This document shows positions 52,486-63,876 of a stretch of 64,000 nt of DNA, piece after piece. Origin of the DNA: an uncultured Pelagibacteraceae bacterium (GTDB lineage Bacteria; Pseudomonadota; Alphaproteobacteria; Pelagibacterales; Pelagibacteraceae); assembly GCA_902529715.1 (NCBI GenBank), contig CABZXL010000003.1, forward strand, positions 26,623-90,622, written 5' to 3'. The first letter of the stretch is position 1. Each line of letters starts with the position of its first letter. Position numbers and translations under genes: made by a program. The notes under the pieces are model-generated. The model saw nothing but the letters and a program-made list of their open reading frames with translations. It did not search any database and was not told the origin of the DNA.

Positions 52486-53817
52486 ATGACAATTTATGCT
52501 CTTTCAACTGGACCAGGAATATCAGGATTAGCAGTAATAAGAATTTCGGGCCCTGAATGTAAGTTAATATTTAAAAAAATGACTAATGGCTCAAATTTAG
52601 TACCAAGAGTAGCAACCCTCAAAAAAATCAATAAAATCAATACTAATGAGCTAATAGATCAAGGTATAATTATATGGTTTCCTGGGCCTGAGAGCTATAC
52701 GGGTGAAGATATGCTTGAATTTCATGTACATGGAAGCAGAGCTGTCATAGAGAGTATACACACATCAATATCAAAGATAGAAAACTGCAGATTAGCAGAA
52801 CCAGGAGAGTTTACAAAGATCGCATTTCAAAATGGGAAAATAAATCTTCTCAAGGCAGAAAGCATTGCTGATTTAATTGCTTCCGAAACAGAAATTCAAA
52901 GACAACAGGCAATTAAAATTATGTCAGGAAAAAGTTCTGACAAATTTAATTCCTGGAGAGAAAAATTATTAAAAATTTTATCAAATGTAGAAGCCAAAAT
53001 AGATTTTCCAGATGAAAATCTTCCAGATAATATTCTAAAGGATATAAAAAATTCTTCAAAAAAAATAAAGGAAGAAATCCAAAAGTTATTAAATGATCAA
53101 AAAGTTGGAGAAAGAATTCGAGAGGGTTTTAAAATTGCTATAGTTGGACCTACAAATGCCGGTAAGTCTTCCTTGTTAAATTATCTTTCTAAAAGAGATG
53201 TAGCAATTGTTTCAGAAATTGCTGGAACTACAAGAGACGTAATAGAAACCCACCTAAACATAGATGGTCTACCAGTTATAATTTCTGATACCGCTGGCAT
53301 AAGAGACTCAAAAGATGAAATAGAAAAAAAAGGTATTAGACTTGCATTAAAAAGTGCCGAAAAAGCTGATTTAAACATAGTAATAATTGAGCCTAAAAGT
53401 GTTGATTTTACTGGCTTTTTGAATGATTTAGTTAATGAAAAAGCTATTTTTGTTTTAAATAAATCTGATTTAGGAATTCATAATATTGATCCAAAGTTAA
53501 AAAAATTGAATCCTATTCTGATTTCGTTAAAAAATGAAAAAAATATTGATGAGTTAATTTCTGCAATTAAAATAAAATTAAAGAACAAATTTATTACATC
53601 TGACGATATTTTGATTACAAGAGAAAGACATAGACAGCATTTAGAACAATGTGCTCAACATTTAGCAAACTTTGAAAATAAAAATAATTCAGAAGATTTT
53701 GATAAAGCTGCCGAAGATTTAAGGTTAGCAACTAGACATTTAGGAATAATTGTTGGAAAAGTGGATGTAGAGGAGATATTAGGCAGTATTTTCAACGATT
53801 TTTGCATAGGCAAATGA
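52486..53817 (+). CDS. mnmE: tRNA modification GTPase MnmE
   Basis: ORF; TIYALSTGPGISGLAVIRISG, VGPTNAGKSSLLN, C-terminal FCIGK. Confidence 0.97.
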   Translation: MTIYALSTGPGISGLAVIRISGPECKLIFKKMTNGSNLVPRVATLKKINKINTNELIDQGIIIWFPGPESYTGEDMLEFHVHGSRAVIESIHTSISKIENCRLAEPGEFTKIAFQNGKINLLKAESIADLIASETEIQRQQAIKIMSGKSSDKFNSWREKLLKILSNVEAKIDFPDENLPDNILKDIKNSSKKIKEEIQKLLNDQKVGERIREGFKIAIVGPTNAGKSSLLNYLSKRDVAIVSEIAGTTRDVIETHLNIDGLPVIISDTAGIRDSKDEIEKKGIRLALKSAEKADLNIVIIEPKSVDFTGFLNDLVNEKAIFVLNKSDLGIHNIDPKLKKLNPILISLKNEKNIDELISAIKIKLKNKFITSDDILITRERHRQHLEQCAQHLANFENKNNSEDFDKAAEDLRLATRHLGIIVGKVDVEEILGSIFNDFCIGK

Positions 53818-53954
53818 TCCTATTTTTAAGCGGATTTTTGACTATTATTGGTGTTTTTACCTTGATAAATAACGATTTTTAGTCATTTTTAATTTTTTTT
53901 TTAATAATTTCTCTCCGATCTTGTAAATATTTAATTGAGTTATAAGTTTAACAT

Positions 53955-55826
53955 ATGAAAAATGATTTAACATTTGATGTTGTTGTTATAGGAGGAGGGC
54001 ATGCAGGCTGTGAAGCAGCTGCAGCATCAGCGAGGTTAGGAGTTAACACCGCACTGTTTACCCACAAAATTGAAACCATTGGAGAAATGTCATGCAACCC
54101 AGCTATTGGAGGATTGGGAAAAGGACATCTTGTCAGAGAAATAGATGCATTAGATGGACTTATGGGTGAAGTAGCAGATAAATCAGGTATTCAATTTAGG
54201 TTGTTAAATAGAAGCAGAGGTCCAGCTGTAAGAGGACCTAGAACTCAAAGTGATAGATCTTTATATAAAAAATATATGCAACAAAAACTTATAAACTACT
54301 GTAATTTAAGTGTTTTTTCTGATCCAGTAATTAAGTTTATATTTGATAAAAATAGTATAAAAGGATTTGAAACTCAATCAGGTAAGAAAATTAAAACATC
54401 TAAACTAATACTAACAACTGGCACTTTTTTAAATGGTTTGATACATGTAGGAGAAAAACAAACTCCAGCAGGTAGGTATAATGAAAAACCTTCAACAGGT
54501 TTAAGTGAACAATTAAAAAAACTTAACTTTAAAATTGGAAGACTTAAGACAGGAACGCCGCCTAGACTTGACTCCAGAACAATTAATTTTAATAATTTGG
54601 AGGAACAGTTTGCAGATGACGATCCATATTTTTTTTCTTTCCTTACAAAAAAAAATTTAAACAAACAAATTTCTTGCCGGATGACTTATACGAATGAGTT
54701 TGTACATAAAATTATTTCAAAGAACATAAAACGAAGTGCTATGTATTCAGGAACTATCCAGGGAGTTGGTCCAAGATACTGTCCATCTATAGAGGATAAA
54801 ATTATCAAGTTTGCAGAAAAGCAAAGGCATCAAATTTTTCTAGAGCCTGAAGGGTTAAATGATCATACAGTTTATCCAAATGGTATATCTACGTCACTAC
54901 CAGCCGAAATACAGCAAGAAATATGTAGTAAAATCAATGGTTTAGAGAATGTTAAAATATTAAGACCTGGATATGCTATAGAGTACGATTTTGTTGATCC
55001 AAGAGAGCTATTTCTTACTCTAGAAACTAAAAAAATCAAAAATTTATACCTAGCAGGTCAAATCAATGGAACTACCGGATATGAAGAAGCAGCCGCGCAA
55101 GGACTTATGGCTGGAATTAATTCAGCCCTCTCATTAAAAGGGAGTGAGCCATTTATTCTTGACAGATCCGAGGCATATATTGGGGTAATGATAGATGATC
55201 TTGTTACAAAAGGAGTTGCCGAACCATATAGAATGTTCACTTCTAGGGCAGAATATCGACTATCTCTAAGATCTGACAATGCTGACATTAGGCTTACTCA
55301 AAAAGGAATAGACATAGGTTTAGTTCTTGATGAAAGGAAAGAAGTATTCTTAGAGAAGCATTTTCATCTTAAACAAATTCAAGATAAAATGGATAAATTG
55401 ATTATTTCACCATCAAAAGTTTCTAAATACGGTGTAAATATTGCAAAAGATGGTGTTAGCCGAAATGCTAACCAGATATTAAGCCAAAAAACAGTAGATA
55501 TGTCTAAAATAAGGGAAATTTGGCCTGAAATTACTTATGTTTCACGTGAAATAGATGATCAATTAGAGATAAATTCACACTATAGAGGATATTTAAAGAA
55601 GCAAAATGCAGATATTTTAGCTTTTAAAAGAGATGAAAATCTTATTATTCCAAAAAATATGGATTATGACATATTTCCAGGTCTGTCTAATGAAGTTAAA
55701 TCAAAATTTAAGAAAATAAGGCCAAAAACTATGGGACAAGCGCTAAGAATTGATGGAATTACGCCAGCCGCCGTATATATTTTGTTGTCTCATCTAAAAA
55801 GAAAGTCTATTAAGCATATAGCTTGA
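53955..55826 (+). CDS. mnmG: tRNA uridine-5-carboxymethylaminomethyl synthesis enzyme MnmG
   Basis: [49 protein letters not shown]. Confidence 0.98.
   Translation: MKNDLTFDVVVIGGGHAGCEAAAASARLGVNTALFTHKIETIGEMSCNPAIGGLGKGHLVREIDALDGLMGEVADKSGIQFRLLNRSRGPAVRGPRTQSDRSLYKKYMQQKLINYCNLSVFSDPVIKFIFDKNSIKGFETQSGKKIKTSKLILTTGTFLNGLIHVGEKQTPAGRYNEKPSTGLSEQLKKLNFKIGRLKTGTPPRLDSRTINFNNLEEQFADDDPYFFSFLTKKNLNKQISCRMTYTNEFVHKIISKNIKRSAMYSGTIQGVGPRYCPSIEDKIIKFAEKQRHQIFLEPEGLNDHTVYPNGISTSLPAEIQQEICSKINGLENVKILRPGYAIEYDFVDPRELFLTLETKKIKNLYLAGQINGTTGYEEAAAQGLMAGINSALSLKGSEPFILDRSEAYIGVMIDDLVTKGVAEPYRMFTSRAEYRLSLRSDNADIRLTQKGIDIGLVLDERKEVFLEKHFHLKQIQDKMDKLIISPSKVSKYGVNIAKDGVSRNANQILSQKTVDMSKIREIWPEITYVSREIDDQLEINSHYRGYLKKQNADILAFKRDENLIIPKNMDYDIFPGLSNEVKSKFKKIRPKTMGQALRIDGITPAAVYILLSHLKRKSIKHIA
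55538..55553. promoter_or_regulatory. parS: parS-like site (one mismatch)
   Basis: TGTTTCACGTGAAATA within mnmG 3' region; differs from TGTTTCACGTGAAACA at one position. Confidence 0.75.
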
Positions 55827-56467
55827 TTGATTCGAATTTTATAAAAAACTCAAAACTTAATATTCAAAATGTTTCACGTGAAACATTGAATGAGCTTAAC
55901 AAATACAGTTTATCAATTATTAGAAAGAATAGAGAGATAAATTTAATAAGCTCAAGTACAGAAAAGTCAATAAATACAAGGCATATTGCTGATAGCGCGC
56001 AAATCATTGATTTTATTAATAAAAATGATATTAAAACATGTACTGATTTAGGATCAGGTGCAGGCTTACCAGGCATAGTTATGGCAATTTTGATGAAACC
56101 TAAAAAACCAGAATTTAAGGTTATTTTATATGAAAAAAGCTATCATAAAAGTAATTTCCTAAAAGAGATTTCCAAAAAATTTAAATTGAATACAGAAATT
56201 AATCAGAAAAATATTTTTGAGCAAGAAGATTTAGAAACTGACATTATAATTTCTAGAGCATTTAAACCTTTACCAATTATTTTAGAAATAGCTTCGAATA
56301 ATTTTAAAAAGTTTAAATATATAATTTTATTTTTAGGTAAAAATGGAAAGGAAATTTTAAAAGATGCAACGAATAAATGGAAATTTGACTATGAAGAAAA
56401 AAAAAGTTTAACAAGTGATGAGTCATTAATAGTTAAGATTTCAAACTTACAAAAAAAAAATGGATAA
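55823..56467 (+). CDS. rsmG: 16S rRNA (guanine527-N7)-methyltransferase
   Basis: ORF (TTG start); [17 protein letters not shown], between mnmG and parA. Confidence 0.94.
   Translation: MIDSNFIKNSKLNIQNVSRETLNELNKYSLSIIRKNREINLISSSTEKSINTRHIADSAQIIDFINKNDIKTCTDLGSGAGLPGIVMAILMKPKKPEFKVILYEKSYHKSNFLKEISKKFKLNTEINQKNIFEQEDLETDIIISRAFKPLPIILEIASNNFKKFKYIILFLGKNGKEILKDATNKWKFDYEEKKSLTSDESLIVKISNLQKKNG
55868..55887. promoter_or_regulatory. parS: parS centromere-like site (perfect palindrome)
   Basis: AATGTTTCACGTGAAACATT, perfect 20-bp palindrome containing TGTTTCACGTGAAACA, just upstream of parAB. Confidence 0.93.
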
Positions 56468-57260
56468 AAAAATAATTTCAGTAATTAATCAGAAAGGTGG
56501 AGTAGGAAAAACTACTACGGTAATTAATTTAGCTTCAGGTTTGACAATGAAAGGCAAAAAAGTATTAGTAATAGATCTTGACCCACAGGGTAATGCTACA
56601 ACGGGGCTTGGATTGTCCAATACAGAAAATTCTGAACTAACAATTTATACTGTTCTTAATGGAAATAAAAAAATTTCTGAGGTTATCCAATCGACTAAGT
56701 TCGATAATCTAAATTTGGTGTCTTCAAATGTGGATCTCTCAGGACTGGAGGTGGAGACTGCTGGAGATAGCAGAAGGGCCTTTAAATTGAAAGACGAATT
56801 AGCCGCTATTTTAAATGATTCTGGAGGATTATATGATTATATTCTCATTGACTGTCCTCCATCGCTGAGCCTATTAACAATTATGGCATTAGTTGCTTCA
56901 GACGAACTCATAGTGCCTCTCCAGACAGAATTTTTTGCTTTAGAAGGCCTTACTCAATTGATGAAGACAATTGAAAGGATCAGGTCTAATTTAAATCCAT
57001 ATCTAAACATACGAGGTATACTTCTTACCATGTATGATAAAAGAAATAAGTTATCTGGAGAGGTAGAACAGGAAGCTCGAAACTATTTTAAGGAAAAAGT
57101 TTATCAAACAGTAGTACCAAGAAATGTAAGGCTATCAGAAGCACCATCCCATGGAATTCCAGTCCTACTTTACGATAAAACTTGTCCAGGCAGTAAATCG
57201 TATTTTACTTTCACAGATGAATTTTTAAATCAAGATAAACCTGTTGAAAGTGCCGCATGA
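56460..57260 (+). CDS. parA: chromosome partitioning ATPase ParA
   Basis: ORF; ISVINQKGGVGKTTTVINLAS, DLDPQGNATTGLG. Confidence 0.97.
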   Translation: MDKKIISVINQKGGVGKTTTVINLASGLTMKGKKVLVIDLDPQGNATTGLGLSNTENSELTIYTVLNGNKKISEVIQSTKFDNLNLVSSNVDLSGLEVETAGDSRRAFKLKDELAAILNDSGGLYDYILIDCPPSLSLLTIMALVASDELIVPLQTEFFALEGLTQLMKTIERIRSNLNPYLNIRGILLTMYDKRNKLSGEVEQEARNYFKEKVYQTVVPRNVRLSEAPSHGIPVLLYDKTCPGSKSYFTFTDEFLNQDKPVESAA

Positions 57261-58108
57261 TGAATCCATTTAAAACTAAAAAAGGATTAGGCAGAGGATT
57301 GTCTTCTTTAATTGGCGACACAGATTCAAAACCAATAAAAAATAAAATATCTTTAAGTTCAATTATTAGAAATAAATTTCAACCAAGAAAAAGTTTTGAT
57401 AAAGAAAAAATGGCTGAGCTGACAAATTCAATTAGAGAAAGAGGAATTATACAACCAATAATAGTTAGAAAATCTTCTGACCAAAATAATAAATTTGAAA
57501 TAATTGCTGGTGAAAGAAGGTGGCAGGCCGCTCAAAATGCAGGACTTCATGAAGTCCCAGTTGTAGAAATTGAAGCAGATAATTTAAAATCCTTAGAATT
57601 TGCAATTGTCGAAAATGTTCAAAGAAGTGATTTAAATCCAATAGAAGAAGCCAAGGGTTATAAAAAATTAATTGATGAATTTAGTTATGACCAAGAAAAA
57701 GTATCAAAATTTATAGGAAAGAGTAGAGCACATGTAGCAAACTGTTTAAGATTATTATCGCTTCCCGATGAAGTCATTTTACATATTGAAGAAAATAAAA
57801 TTTCACAAGGTCATGCTAAAGTGCTTGTAGGTCTTGATAATGCACACTTTTTAGCAAATAAAATTATAAAAAAAAAATTATCAGTAAGACAAACAGAAAA
57901 TTTAGTTAGATCTTTAAAAAATTATAAAGTTAAAAATAAGACAACCAAAAATCCAAATCTTATAAGTCTAGAATCTAGCATAGAAGAAAAAACTGGAATT
58001 AAAGTTTTCATAAGAAATAAAAAAAACAATTCTGGGCAAGTTACTTTTGAGTATAAAGATTTAGATCAGCTAAATAGACTGATAATGACTATAAAAGAAT
58101 ATTACTAG
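57257..58108 (+). CDS. parB: chromosome partitioning protein ParB
   Basis: ORF; KKGLGRGLSSLIGD, GERRWQAAQNAGL, ENVQRSDLNPIEEA. Confidence 0.97.
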   Translation: MMNPFKTKKGLGRGLSSLIGDTDSKPIKNKISLSSIIRNKFQPRKSFDKEKMAELTNSIRERGIIQPIIVRKSSDQNNKFEIIAGERRWQAAQNAGLHEVPVVEIEADNLKSLEFAIVENVQRSDLNPIEEAKGYKKLIDEFSYDQEKVSKFIGKSRAHVANCLRLLSLPDEVILHIEENKISQGHAKVLVGLDNAHFLANKIIKKKLSVRQTENLVRSLKNYKVKNKTTKNPNLISLESSIEEKTGIKVFIRNKKNNSGQVTFEYKDLDQLNRLIMTIKEYY

Positions 58109-59092
58109 TTATTTTGCAGTATTAAGAACAAAATCAGAAAGAATATTCAATGAATTATAATAATTTTTTTTAATTAATAATTCTATATCATTTATTTTAA
58201 AAATAAGCTTTTCAGTTTCTTTTAAGGTCCACTTAGAAGCCTGAGTTTTTACAATTTCTTTATCTTTCCAAAAGATTGATGGTCTATAATTTTTAATTAT
58301 TTCTTCTATATTTTTATTTGAACTGTGGATTTTTTTTATTTCTAAAAGCCTTTTTGATTTTATGAGCAAAGTTCTTATAATCAAAATACAGTCCTCAACA
58401 GAAAAAATATTTTCATTAAAAATTTTATTTATTTTTTTTATATTTTTTGACAAACAACTATCTACAAGTTCTGAAATACTATAATTTTCAGCTAAATTTG
58501 TTAATTTAATTACATCCTCAATACTAATTTTTTCTTTATCTAATAAAAAAAGAGATATTTTATTTAACTCGTTGTTTAAATTTATTCTATCTCCACTGCT
58601 TCTTTCAATAATTAAATTAATAATTTCTTGTGAAACTGAAATTTTTTTATTTCTAAAAAAATTATTTGCAAGTTGAGAAAGGGTTCTATTATCGTCTTTG
58701 TAAAAAGGTGTACAAATTAAACTTTCTTCTTTTTCAAACAGAGATCGTAATTTTGATTTTTTTTCTAATATATCTGCATTTAATATTATTGTTACATCAT
58801 TAATTTCTTTACTTAATAGTTCATTAATTAATTTAATTATTTTTTCACTTACTCGTGAAATTAATATTAATTTCAACTCATCAAAAAAGGATTTATTTCT
58901 TAAACTTGATACAAAATTCTCAAAACTATTTAAGACTTCAGTTTCATCAAATCGCTCTATATTCCCCTTAAAATTTTCTATAAAAACATCCTTAATTACT
59001 TGATTTTTATAACCATCATTTTCACCATAAAATAAAAATATTTTATTTTTTAATTTTTTAATTTTTTGATGTTCATAAGCTTTAATTATCAT
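58109..59092 (-). CDS. holA: DNA polymerase III delta subunit
   Basis: ORF; IFLFYGENDGYKNQVI..., HolA-like organization, adjacent to lptE/leuS. Confidence 0.87.
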   Translation of the reverse strand: MIIKAYEHQKIKKLKNKIFLFYGENDGYKNQVIKDVFIENFKGNIERFDETEVLNSFENFVSSLRNKSFFDELKLILISRVSEKIIKLINELLSKEINDVTIILNADILEKKSKLRSLFEKEESLICTPFYKDDNRTLSQLANNFFRNKKISVSQEIINLIIERSSGDRINLNNELNKISLFLLDKEKISIEDVIKLTNLAENYSISELVDSCLSKNIKKINKIFNENIFSVEDCILIIRTLLIKSKRLLEIKKIHSSNKNIEEIIKNYRPSIFWKDKEIVKTQASKWTLKETEKLIFKINDIELLIKKNYYNSLNILSDFVLNTAK

Positions 59093-59101
59093 TTTAAAAA
59101 A

Positions 59102-59560
59102 TTAAATAGATTGTAAATAAATTATTATTTCTTCAGCAATTTTCTCTGTTAAATTTTTTGCTGTTTTGCTCTCGTATTTTTTTAATTTAAATTTATTGTT
59201 GCTATTATTATAATTTATTGATTTAGAAAAAGATTTATCGTTTAAATTATTTTTTTCATCCTCAACATAAATTCTCAAATTAACATTCATTTTGTAGGTT
59301 TTTGGATTACCTTTGGTATCTTTTGATGCAACTTCTTTTTTAAAATTAGTATCAATTTTTAATGAAAATCTTTTTTCACTGTTTATACTTTTATAACCAT
59401 CTAATTTATTAATTAAAATTTTGTTTAACTTATTATTTCCTGAAGCCTTTATTTCTGTTATCGAGAAATTAGAATTTTTATTTGAAAAAATTGGTGTATA
59501 TCCACAACTAGACACAAAAAATAAAATTATTAAAAATTTTGTAAAAATTACTTTATTCAT
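59102..59560 (-). CDS. lptE: LPS assembly lipoprotein LptE-like
   Basis: ORF; lipobox SSCGYTPIF; between holA and leuS. Confidence 0.8.
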   Translation of the reverse strand: MNKVIFTKFLIILFFVSSCGYTPIFSNKNSNFSITEIKASGNNKLNKILINKLDGYKSINSEKRFSLKIDTNFKKEVASKDTKGNPKTYKMNVNLRIYVEDEKNNLNDKSFSKSINYNNSNNKFKLKKYESKTAKNLTEKIAEEIIIYLQSI

Positions 59561-62097
59561 TAAATTAATATATTTATTAGTCTGTTTTTAACAAAAAAAC
59601 TTTTTTTGATTTTTTTATTTTCTAAAATTTTTTTTGTAATTGAATTGTCTTTAATTTCATTTATCAATGTTTCTTCAGATATATCTTTCATATATTTTAG
59701 TGTTGCTCTTTTTTTACCATTAACTTGTATTACATATTCAATTATATCTTTTTTAATTAAATTTTTATCAACTTCTGGCCATTTTTGGAAAGATTTTAAT
59801 TTAAGATCATCAAGACATTCTGAGGAAAAATGAGGAATAATAGGTGAAATTATTGTTAAAAACTTAGAATAATTATCCAATAAGGATTTTTTCTCAATAC
59901 TGCTGTTTAATTTTTGATTAAAAAAGTTATATGATTCATATAAATTTGCAATGATCACATTGTAATTAAATTTTTCTAAATTATAATTAATCTTTTCAAT
60001 CATTTGGTTAGTAAAAATTGAAATTTCCTCATCCTTATGATCAGAATTTTCTTCAATTTTATTTTTAAACTTCTGATGGAGAGTCCATAATTTTTGGATA
60101 AATTTAAATGAAGCCACCATACCTTGTTCTGACCATTGTACATCCTTTTCTGGTGGACTGTCTGAAAGAATAAATAATCTTACCGCATCCGCTCCATAAC
60201 TATTAATTATATTTTCAGGATCAATTGTATTTTTTTTCGATTTTGACATAGATTCAGATGGTCCAACTGAGACTTTTATATTAGGAGAATTTTTCATATA
60301 AAAATTTTTTCCATCTTTACTTTCAACTTCTTCAGGGGCTAACCATTTATTGGCTTCATCTTTATATGTTTCATGGCAAACCATTCCTTGCGTAAAAAGT
60401 CCACTAAATGGTTCATGTATATTAAATTTATTATTTTTATAGTTTATTGCTCTCATAAAAAACCTAGAGTACAACAGATGTAGTATTGCATGTTCAACCC
60501 CACCTATATACTGATCAACTGGCATCCAATAATTTATTTCATCTAAGTCAAAACCATATTTAGTATTTTTAGGTGAACAAAACCTTAAAAAATACCAAGA
60601 TGAATCTACAAAAGTATCAAGTGTATCGGTTTCTCTTAGACAATCCATTCCATTAATAGTTATTTTTTTCCAAGAATCTACTTTATCAAGTGGATTACCA
60701 TTAACTTTTAAATTTATATTTTCAGGTAGTTCAACTGGAAGTTTTTCTTTAGGAATTTTTATCACATTTCCATTTTTGTCATAAGCTATTGGGATGGGAC
60801 AGCCCCAATATCTTTGTCTTGATATACCCCAATCTTTTAGTCTAAAATTAATTTTTTTCTTACCTAATTTTTTTTCTTCGAGAATTTCAATTGTTTTAAT
60901 TATAGATTCACCTGGAGCCTTTAAACCATTTAAAAAATTTGAATTAATAATTTCGCCTGGTCCAGTATAAGCCTCATTTTTTACTTTAAAGGAATCCTTC
61001 TCATCTATTGGTTTAACTACAGTTTTTATTGGTAGGTTATATTTTAATGCAAAATCCAAGTCTCTTTGATCATGCGCTGGGCAACCAAACACAGCACCAA
61101 AACCGTAATCCATCAATACAAAATTTGCAAAATAAACAGGAACTTTCTGCTTTTCATCAAATGGATTAACAGCAAATAAATTTGTATTAAAGCCAATTTT
61201 TTCACCCTGGGCAATAGATTCTTCAGTTGTTCCCGTTTTAGAACATTCTTTTTTAAATTTTTTAAATTCTGGATTATCCTTAAAAAATTCTGATATTGGA
61301 TGGTCAACTGAAACTGCCAAAAAAGAAAATCCAAATAAAGTATCAGGTCTTGTAGTAAAGCATTTTACAGTTTTAATATCTAAATCACCTTTGATTTTAA
61401 AGTTAATCTCACAACCAAATGATTTACCTATCCAATTTTTTTGCATTACTTTAACTTTGTTTGGCCATGAATCAAGACCATCTAGTCCCTTAAGTAGTTC
61501 ATTTGAAAATTTAGAAATATTAAAAAACCATTGATTTAATTTTTTTCTTTCAACAATTGCACCAGATCTCCATCCTTTTCCATCAATTACTTGTTCATTT
61601 GCGAGAACTGTTTCATCAACCGGGTCCCAATTAACATAGTTTTCTTTTCTATAAACCAAACCCTTATCTAGCAATTCAAGAAAAAAAGTTTGTTGATGCT
61701 TATAGTATTCCTTAGAGCATGTTGAAATTTCCCTATCCCAGTCTATAGATAAACCAAGACTCTTTAATTGATTTTTCATTACTAAAATATTTTTTTCTGT
61801 CCAAACTTTAGGATCTAAGTTATTTTCTTTTGCCGCATTTTCTGCTGGCATTCCAAACGAATCCCAACCCATCGGATGTAAAACATTGTAACCAAGCATT
61901 GATTTATAGCGTGATAAAACATCTCCAATTGCATAATTTCTTACATGCCCCATATGAATTTTTCCAGAAGGATATGGAAACATTTCAAGACAATAAAATT
62001 TTTTTTTTGATTTATCTATTTTTGAGTTGAATAACTTATTTTTGGCCCAGTAGTCTTGCCATCTTTTTTCTACTAATTTAAAATTATATCTATCCAT
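59560..62097 (-). CDS. leuS: leucyl-tRNA synthetase
   Basis: [39 protein letters not shown]. Confidence 0.98.
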   Translation of the reverse strand: MDRYNFKLVEKRWQDYWAKNKLFNSKIDKSKKKFYCLEMFPYPSGKIHMGHVRNYAIGDVLSRYKSMLGYNVLHPMGWDSFGMPAENAAKENNLDPKVWTEKNILVMKNQLKSLGLSIDWDREISTCSKEYYKHQQTFFLELLDKGLVYRKENYVNWDPVDETVLANEQVIDGKGWRSGAIVERKKLNQWFFNISKFSNELLKGLDGLDSWPNKVKVMQKNWIGKSFGCEINFKIKGDLDIKTVKCFTTRPDTLFGFSFLAVSVDHPISEFFKDNPEFKKFKKECSKTGTTEESIAQGEKIGFNTNLFAVNPFDEKQKVPVYFANFVLMDYGFGAVFGCPAHDQRDLDFALKYNLPIKTVVKPIDEKDSFKVKNEAYTGPGEIINSNFLNGLKAPGESIIKTIEILEEKKLGKKKINFRLKDWGISRQRYWGCPIPIAYDKNGNVIKIPKEKLPVELPENINLKVNGNPLDKVDSWKKITINGMDCLRETDTLDTFVDSSWYFLRFCSPKNTKYGFDLDEINYWMPVDQYIGGVEHAILHLLYSRFFMRAINYKNNKFNIHEPFSGLFTQGMVCHETYKDEANKWLAPEEVESKDGKNFYMKNSPNIKVSVGPSESMSKSKKNTIDPENIINSYGADAVRLFILSDSPPEKDVQWSEQGMVASFKFIQKLWTLHQKFKNKIEENSDHKDEEISIFTNQMIEKINYNLEKFNYNVIIANLYESYNFFNQKLNSSIEKKSLLDNYSKFLTIISPIIPHFSSECLDDLKLKSFQKWPEVDKNLIKKDIIEYVIQVNGKKRATLKYMKDISEETLINEIKDNSITKKILENKKIKKSFFVKNRLINILI

Positions 62098-62133
62098 TAA
62101 ATTGAATTTAAAATTAAATAATAATTAAAATAT

Positions 62134-62685
62134 TTATCTAATTTTTCCTAAATACTTTTTATTGCCACTAGCTTTCAATTCTTTTTCATAGACCACTGCT
62201 TTTTTTAAGATATTTTTTTTTAACTCTTTAACTATTTGTTCACCACTTTCTGTTATTGCACAGCTAGCTTGAATTCCACATTTTTTGGTAAAAACTTTTA
62301 TCTCTAATGCATCTGCTCTAATTTCATTTGTTAAAAAACGAATAGTTATTTTTATAGATTCATTTTCACTATTGCCTGAATACCAATCTGAAATTATTAT
62401 TCCTCCACTATAATTTGCAGATATTAATGGTATAAAGTTTATAGTATCCAAACTCGCTCTCCAAAGCGGATTAGAGCTTGCAAAATCAAATACCCCACCT
62501 TTTTCTTTTTTACCCATTAGTCTAAAGCCCTTTCCTTCCTCCATATTTTTCTTAATTCTTTTTTCAGGTTCAGGAGGGTAATCTTTTGCGCTAACTTTCT
62601 TGTATTTTAGAGTCTCACAAGAATTTAGAGAAATTAGTAAAGCTGGAAGCAGAAAAAACAGTTTAAAATAGTTAAATTTTATCAT
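62134..62685 (-). CDS. DUF3576 domain lipoprotein (start reassigned downstream of ORF-track Met)
   Basis: ORF 62134..62754; likely start MIKFNYFKLFFLLPALLISLNSC with lipobox; NPLWRASLDTINFIPL. Confidence 0.75.
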   Translation of the reverse strand: MIKFNYFKLFFLLPALLISLNSCETLKYKKVSAKDYPPEPEKRIKKNMEEGKGFRLMGKKEKGGVFDFASSNPLWRASLDTINFIPLISANYSGGIIISDWYSGNSENESIKITIRFLTNEIRADALEIKVFTKKCGIQASCAITESGEQIVKELKKNILKKAVVYEKELKASGNKKYLGKIR

Positions 62686-62889
62686 GAAATTAAAGGTTAT
62701 TTTAAATAACATAAAAATATGCAATTTTATCGAAAAAAAAGCCATTTTTTCCATAAAAATGAGTGATGCAAAATTGCAACACTTAATAAATTTTTAGTAT
62801 ATTATGGTCAAATATATAAAAAAATTTACTATTAATTTGGTAGAAATGCACTGTTTATAATTAATTATAAAACATAAATAGGAGTAAAC

Positions 62890-63810
62890 ATGAAAAACAT
62901 AACTAAACTAGGATTAACTGCATTAGCAGGATCTCTAGTAGCAAGTTCTGCTTTCGCTGGTGAGATGAGCGTAAGTGGTTCTGCAAAAATAACTCATGCA
63001 TCTGCTGATGAAAAAGAGACTCAAGGTAACTCTTTTTCTAACAGTAAAGGAATATCTTTTTCTGGATCTGGTGAGTTAGATAATGGATACACAGTTAGCA
63101 CAACATACGCTATGACAAATGCTGCGTTTTCATACTCTGTAGTTACAATCGATATGGGAGATATGGGAACTGTAGGATTATACAACAATAGTGGTGGTGC
63201 TGGTTTAACTAAATACTACGATACTATGCCAACTGCTGGTGAGCAAGTTTGGGATGACTCTGACGCTGATGACAATGGTCTACCATTACACGATAACGAC
63301 AACATGTTAGGTTACAATGGTACTTTTGGAGGTTTAGGAGTATCTTTAGCATACGTTAATGGTGGTTCTGGTGCGAAAGATGGTGGTGCATCTGATAGTT
63401 CATGGGTTTTAACTTATGACGGTCTAATGGATGGTTTATCTATTGGTGCTGGTATGGGTGAAAACGGAACTACTCAAGATTTATCAACTATCTGGGCTAA
63501 GTATACTGCAGGTTCAATAACTTTTGGTTTCCAAAAGTCTGAAGTTGACAATACTGGTTCTACAGCTGATGAAGAATCTACAGCTCTTGCCGCTTCAATC
63601 GCAGTAAACGAAAACTTATCAATTTCAGCTGGTAAACACGACGTTGATATGGGTGCAGGAAAAGTTGACGAAGAATCAACTGGTGTTTCTGCGTCTTACA
63701 CAATGGGATCAACTACAATTGGTTTTGTTGCTAACTCAACTGACAACGTAGCTGGAACTTCAGGAACTGACGACTCTTATAGAGAAATTGCAGTATCATT
63801 TGCATTCTAA
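62890..63810 (+). CDS. outer-membrane porin
   Basis: ORF with aggag RBS; signal peptide LTALAGSLVASSAFAGEMSVSGSAKIT, beta-strand alternation, terminal Phe (AVSFAF). Confidence 0.9.
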   Translation: MKNITKLGLTALAGSLVASSAFAGEMSVSGSAKITHASADEKETQGNSFSNSKGISFSGSGELDNGYTVSTTYAMTNAAFSYSVVTIDMGDMGTVGLYNNSGGAGLTKYYDTMPTAGEQVWDDSDADDNGLPLHDNDNMLGYNGTFGGLGVSLAYVNGGSGAKDGGASDSSWVLTYDGLMDGLSIGAGMGENGTTQDLSTIWAKYTAGSITFGFQKSEVDNTGSTADEESTALAASIAVNENLSISAGKHDVDMGAGKVDEESTGVSASYTMGSTTIGFVANSTDNVAGTSGTDDSYREIAVSFAF

Positions 63811-63834
63811 ATAAGTAATAAGTTTCAAAAAATT

Positions 63835-63868
63835 AAAAGGCCCTTCTTTTAGAGGGGCCTTTTTTTTT
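63835..63868 (+). terminator. Rho-independent terminator after porin
   Basis: AAAAGGCCCTTCT-TTT-AGAGGGGCCTTTTTTTTT. Confidence 0.93.
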
Positions 63869-63876
63869 GCTCCTTA

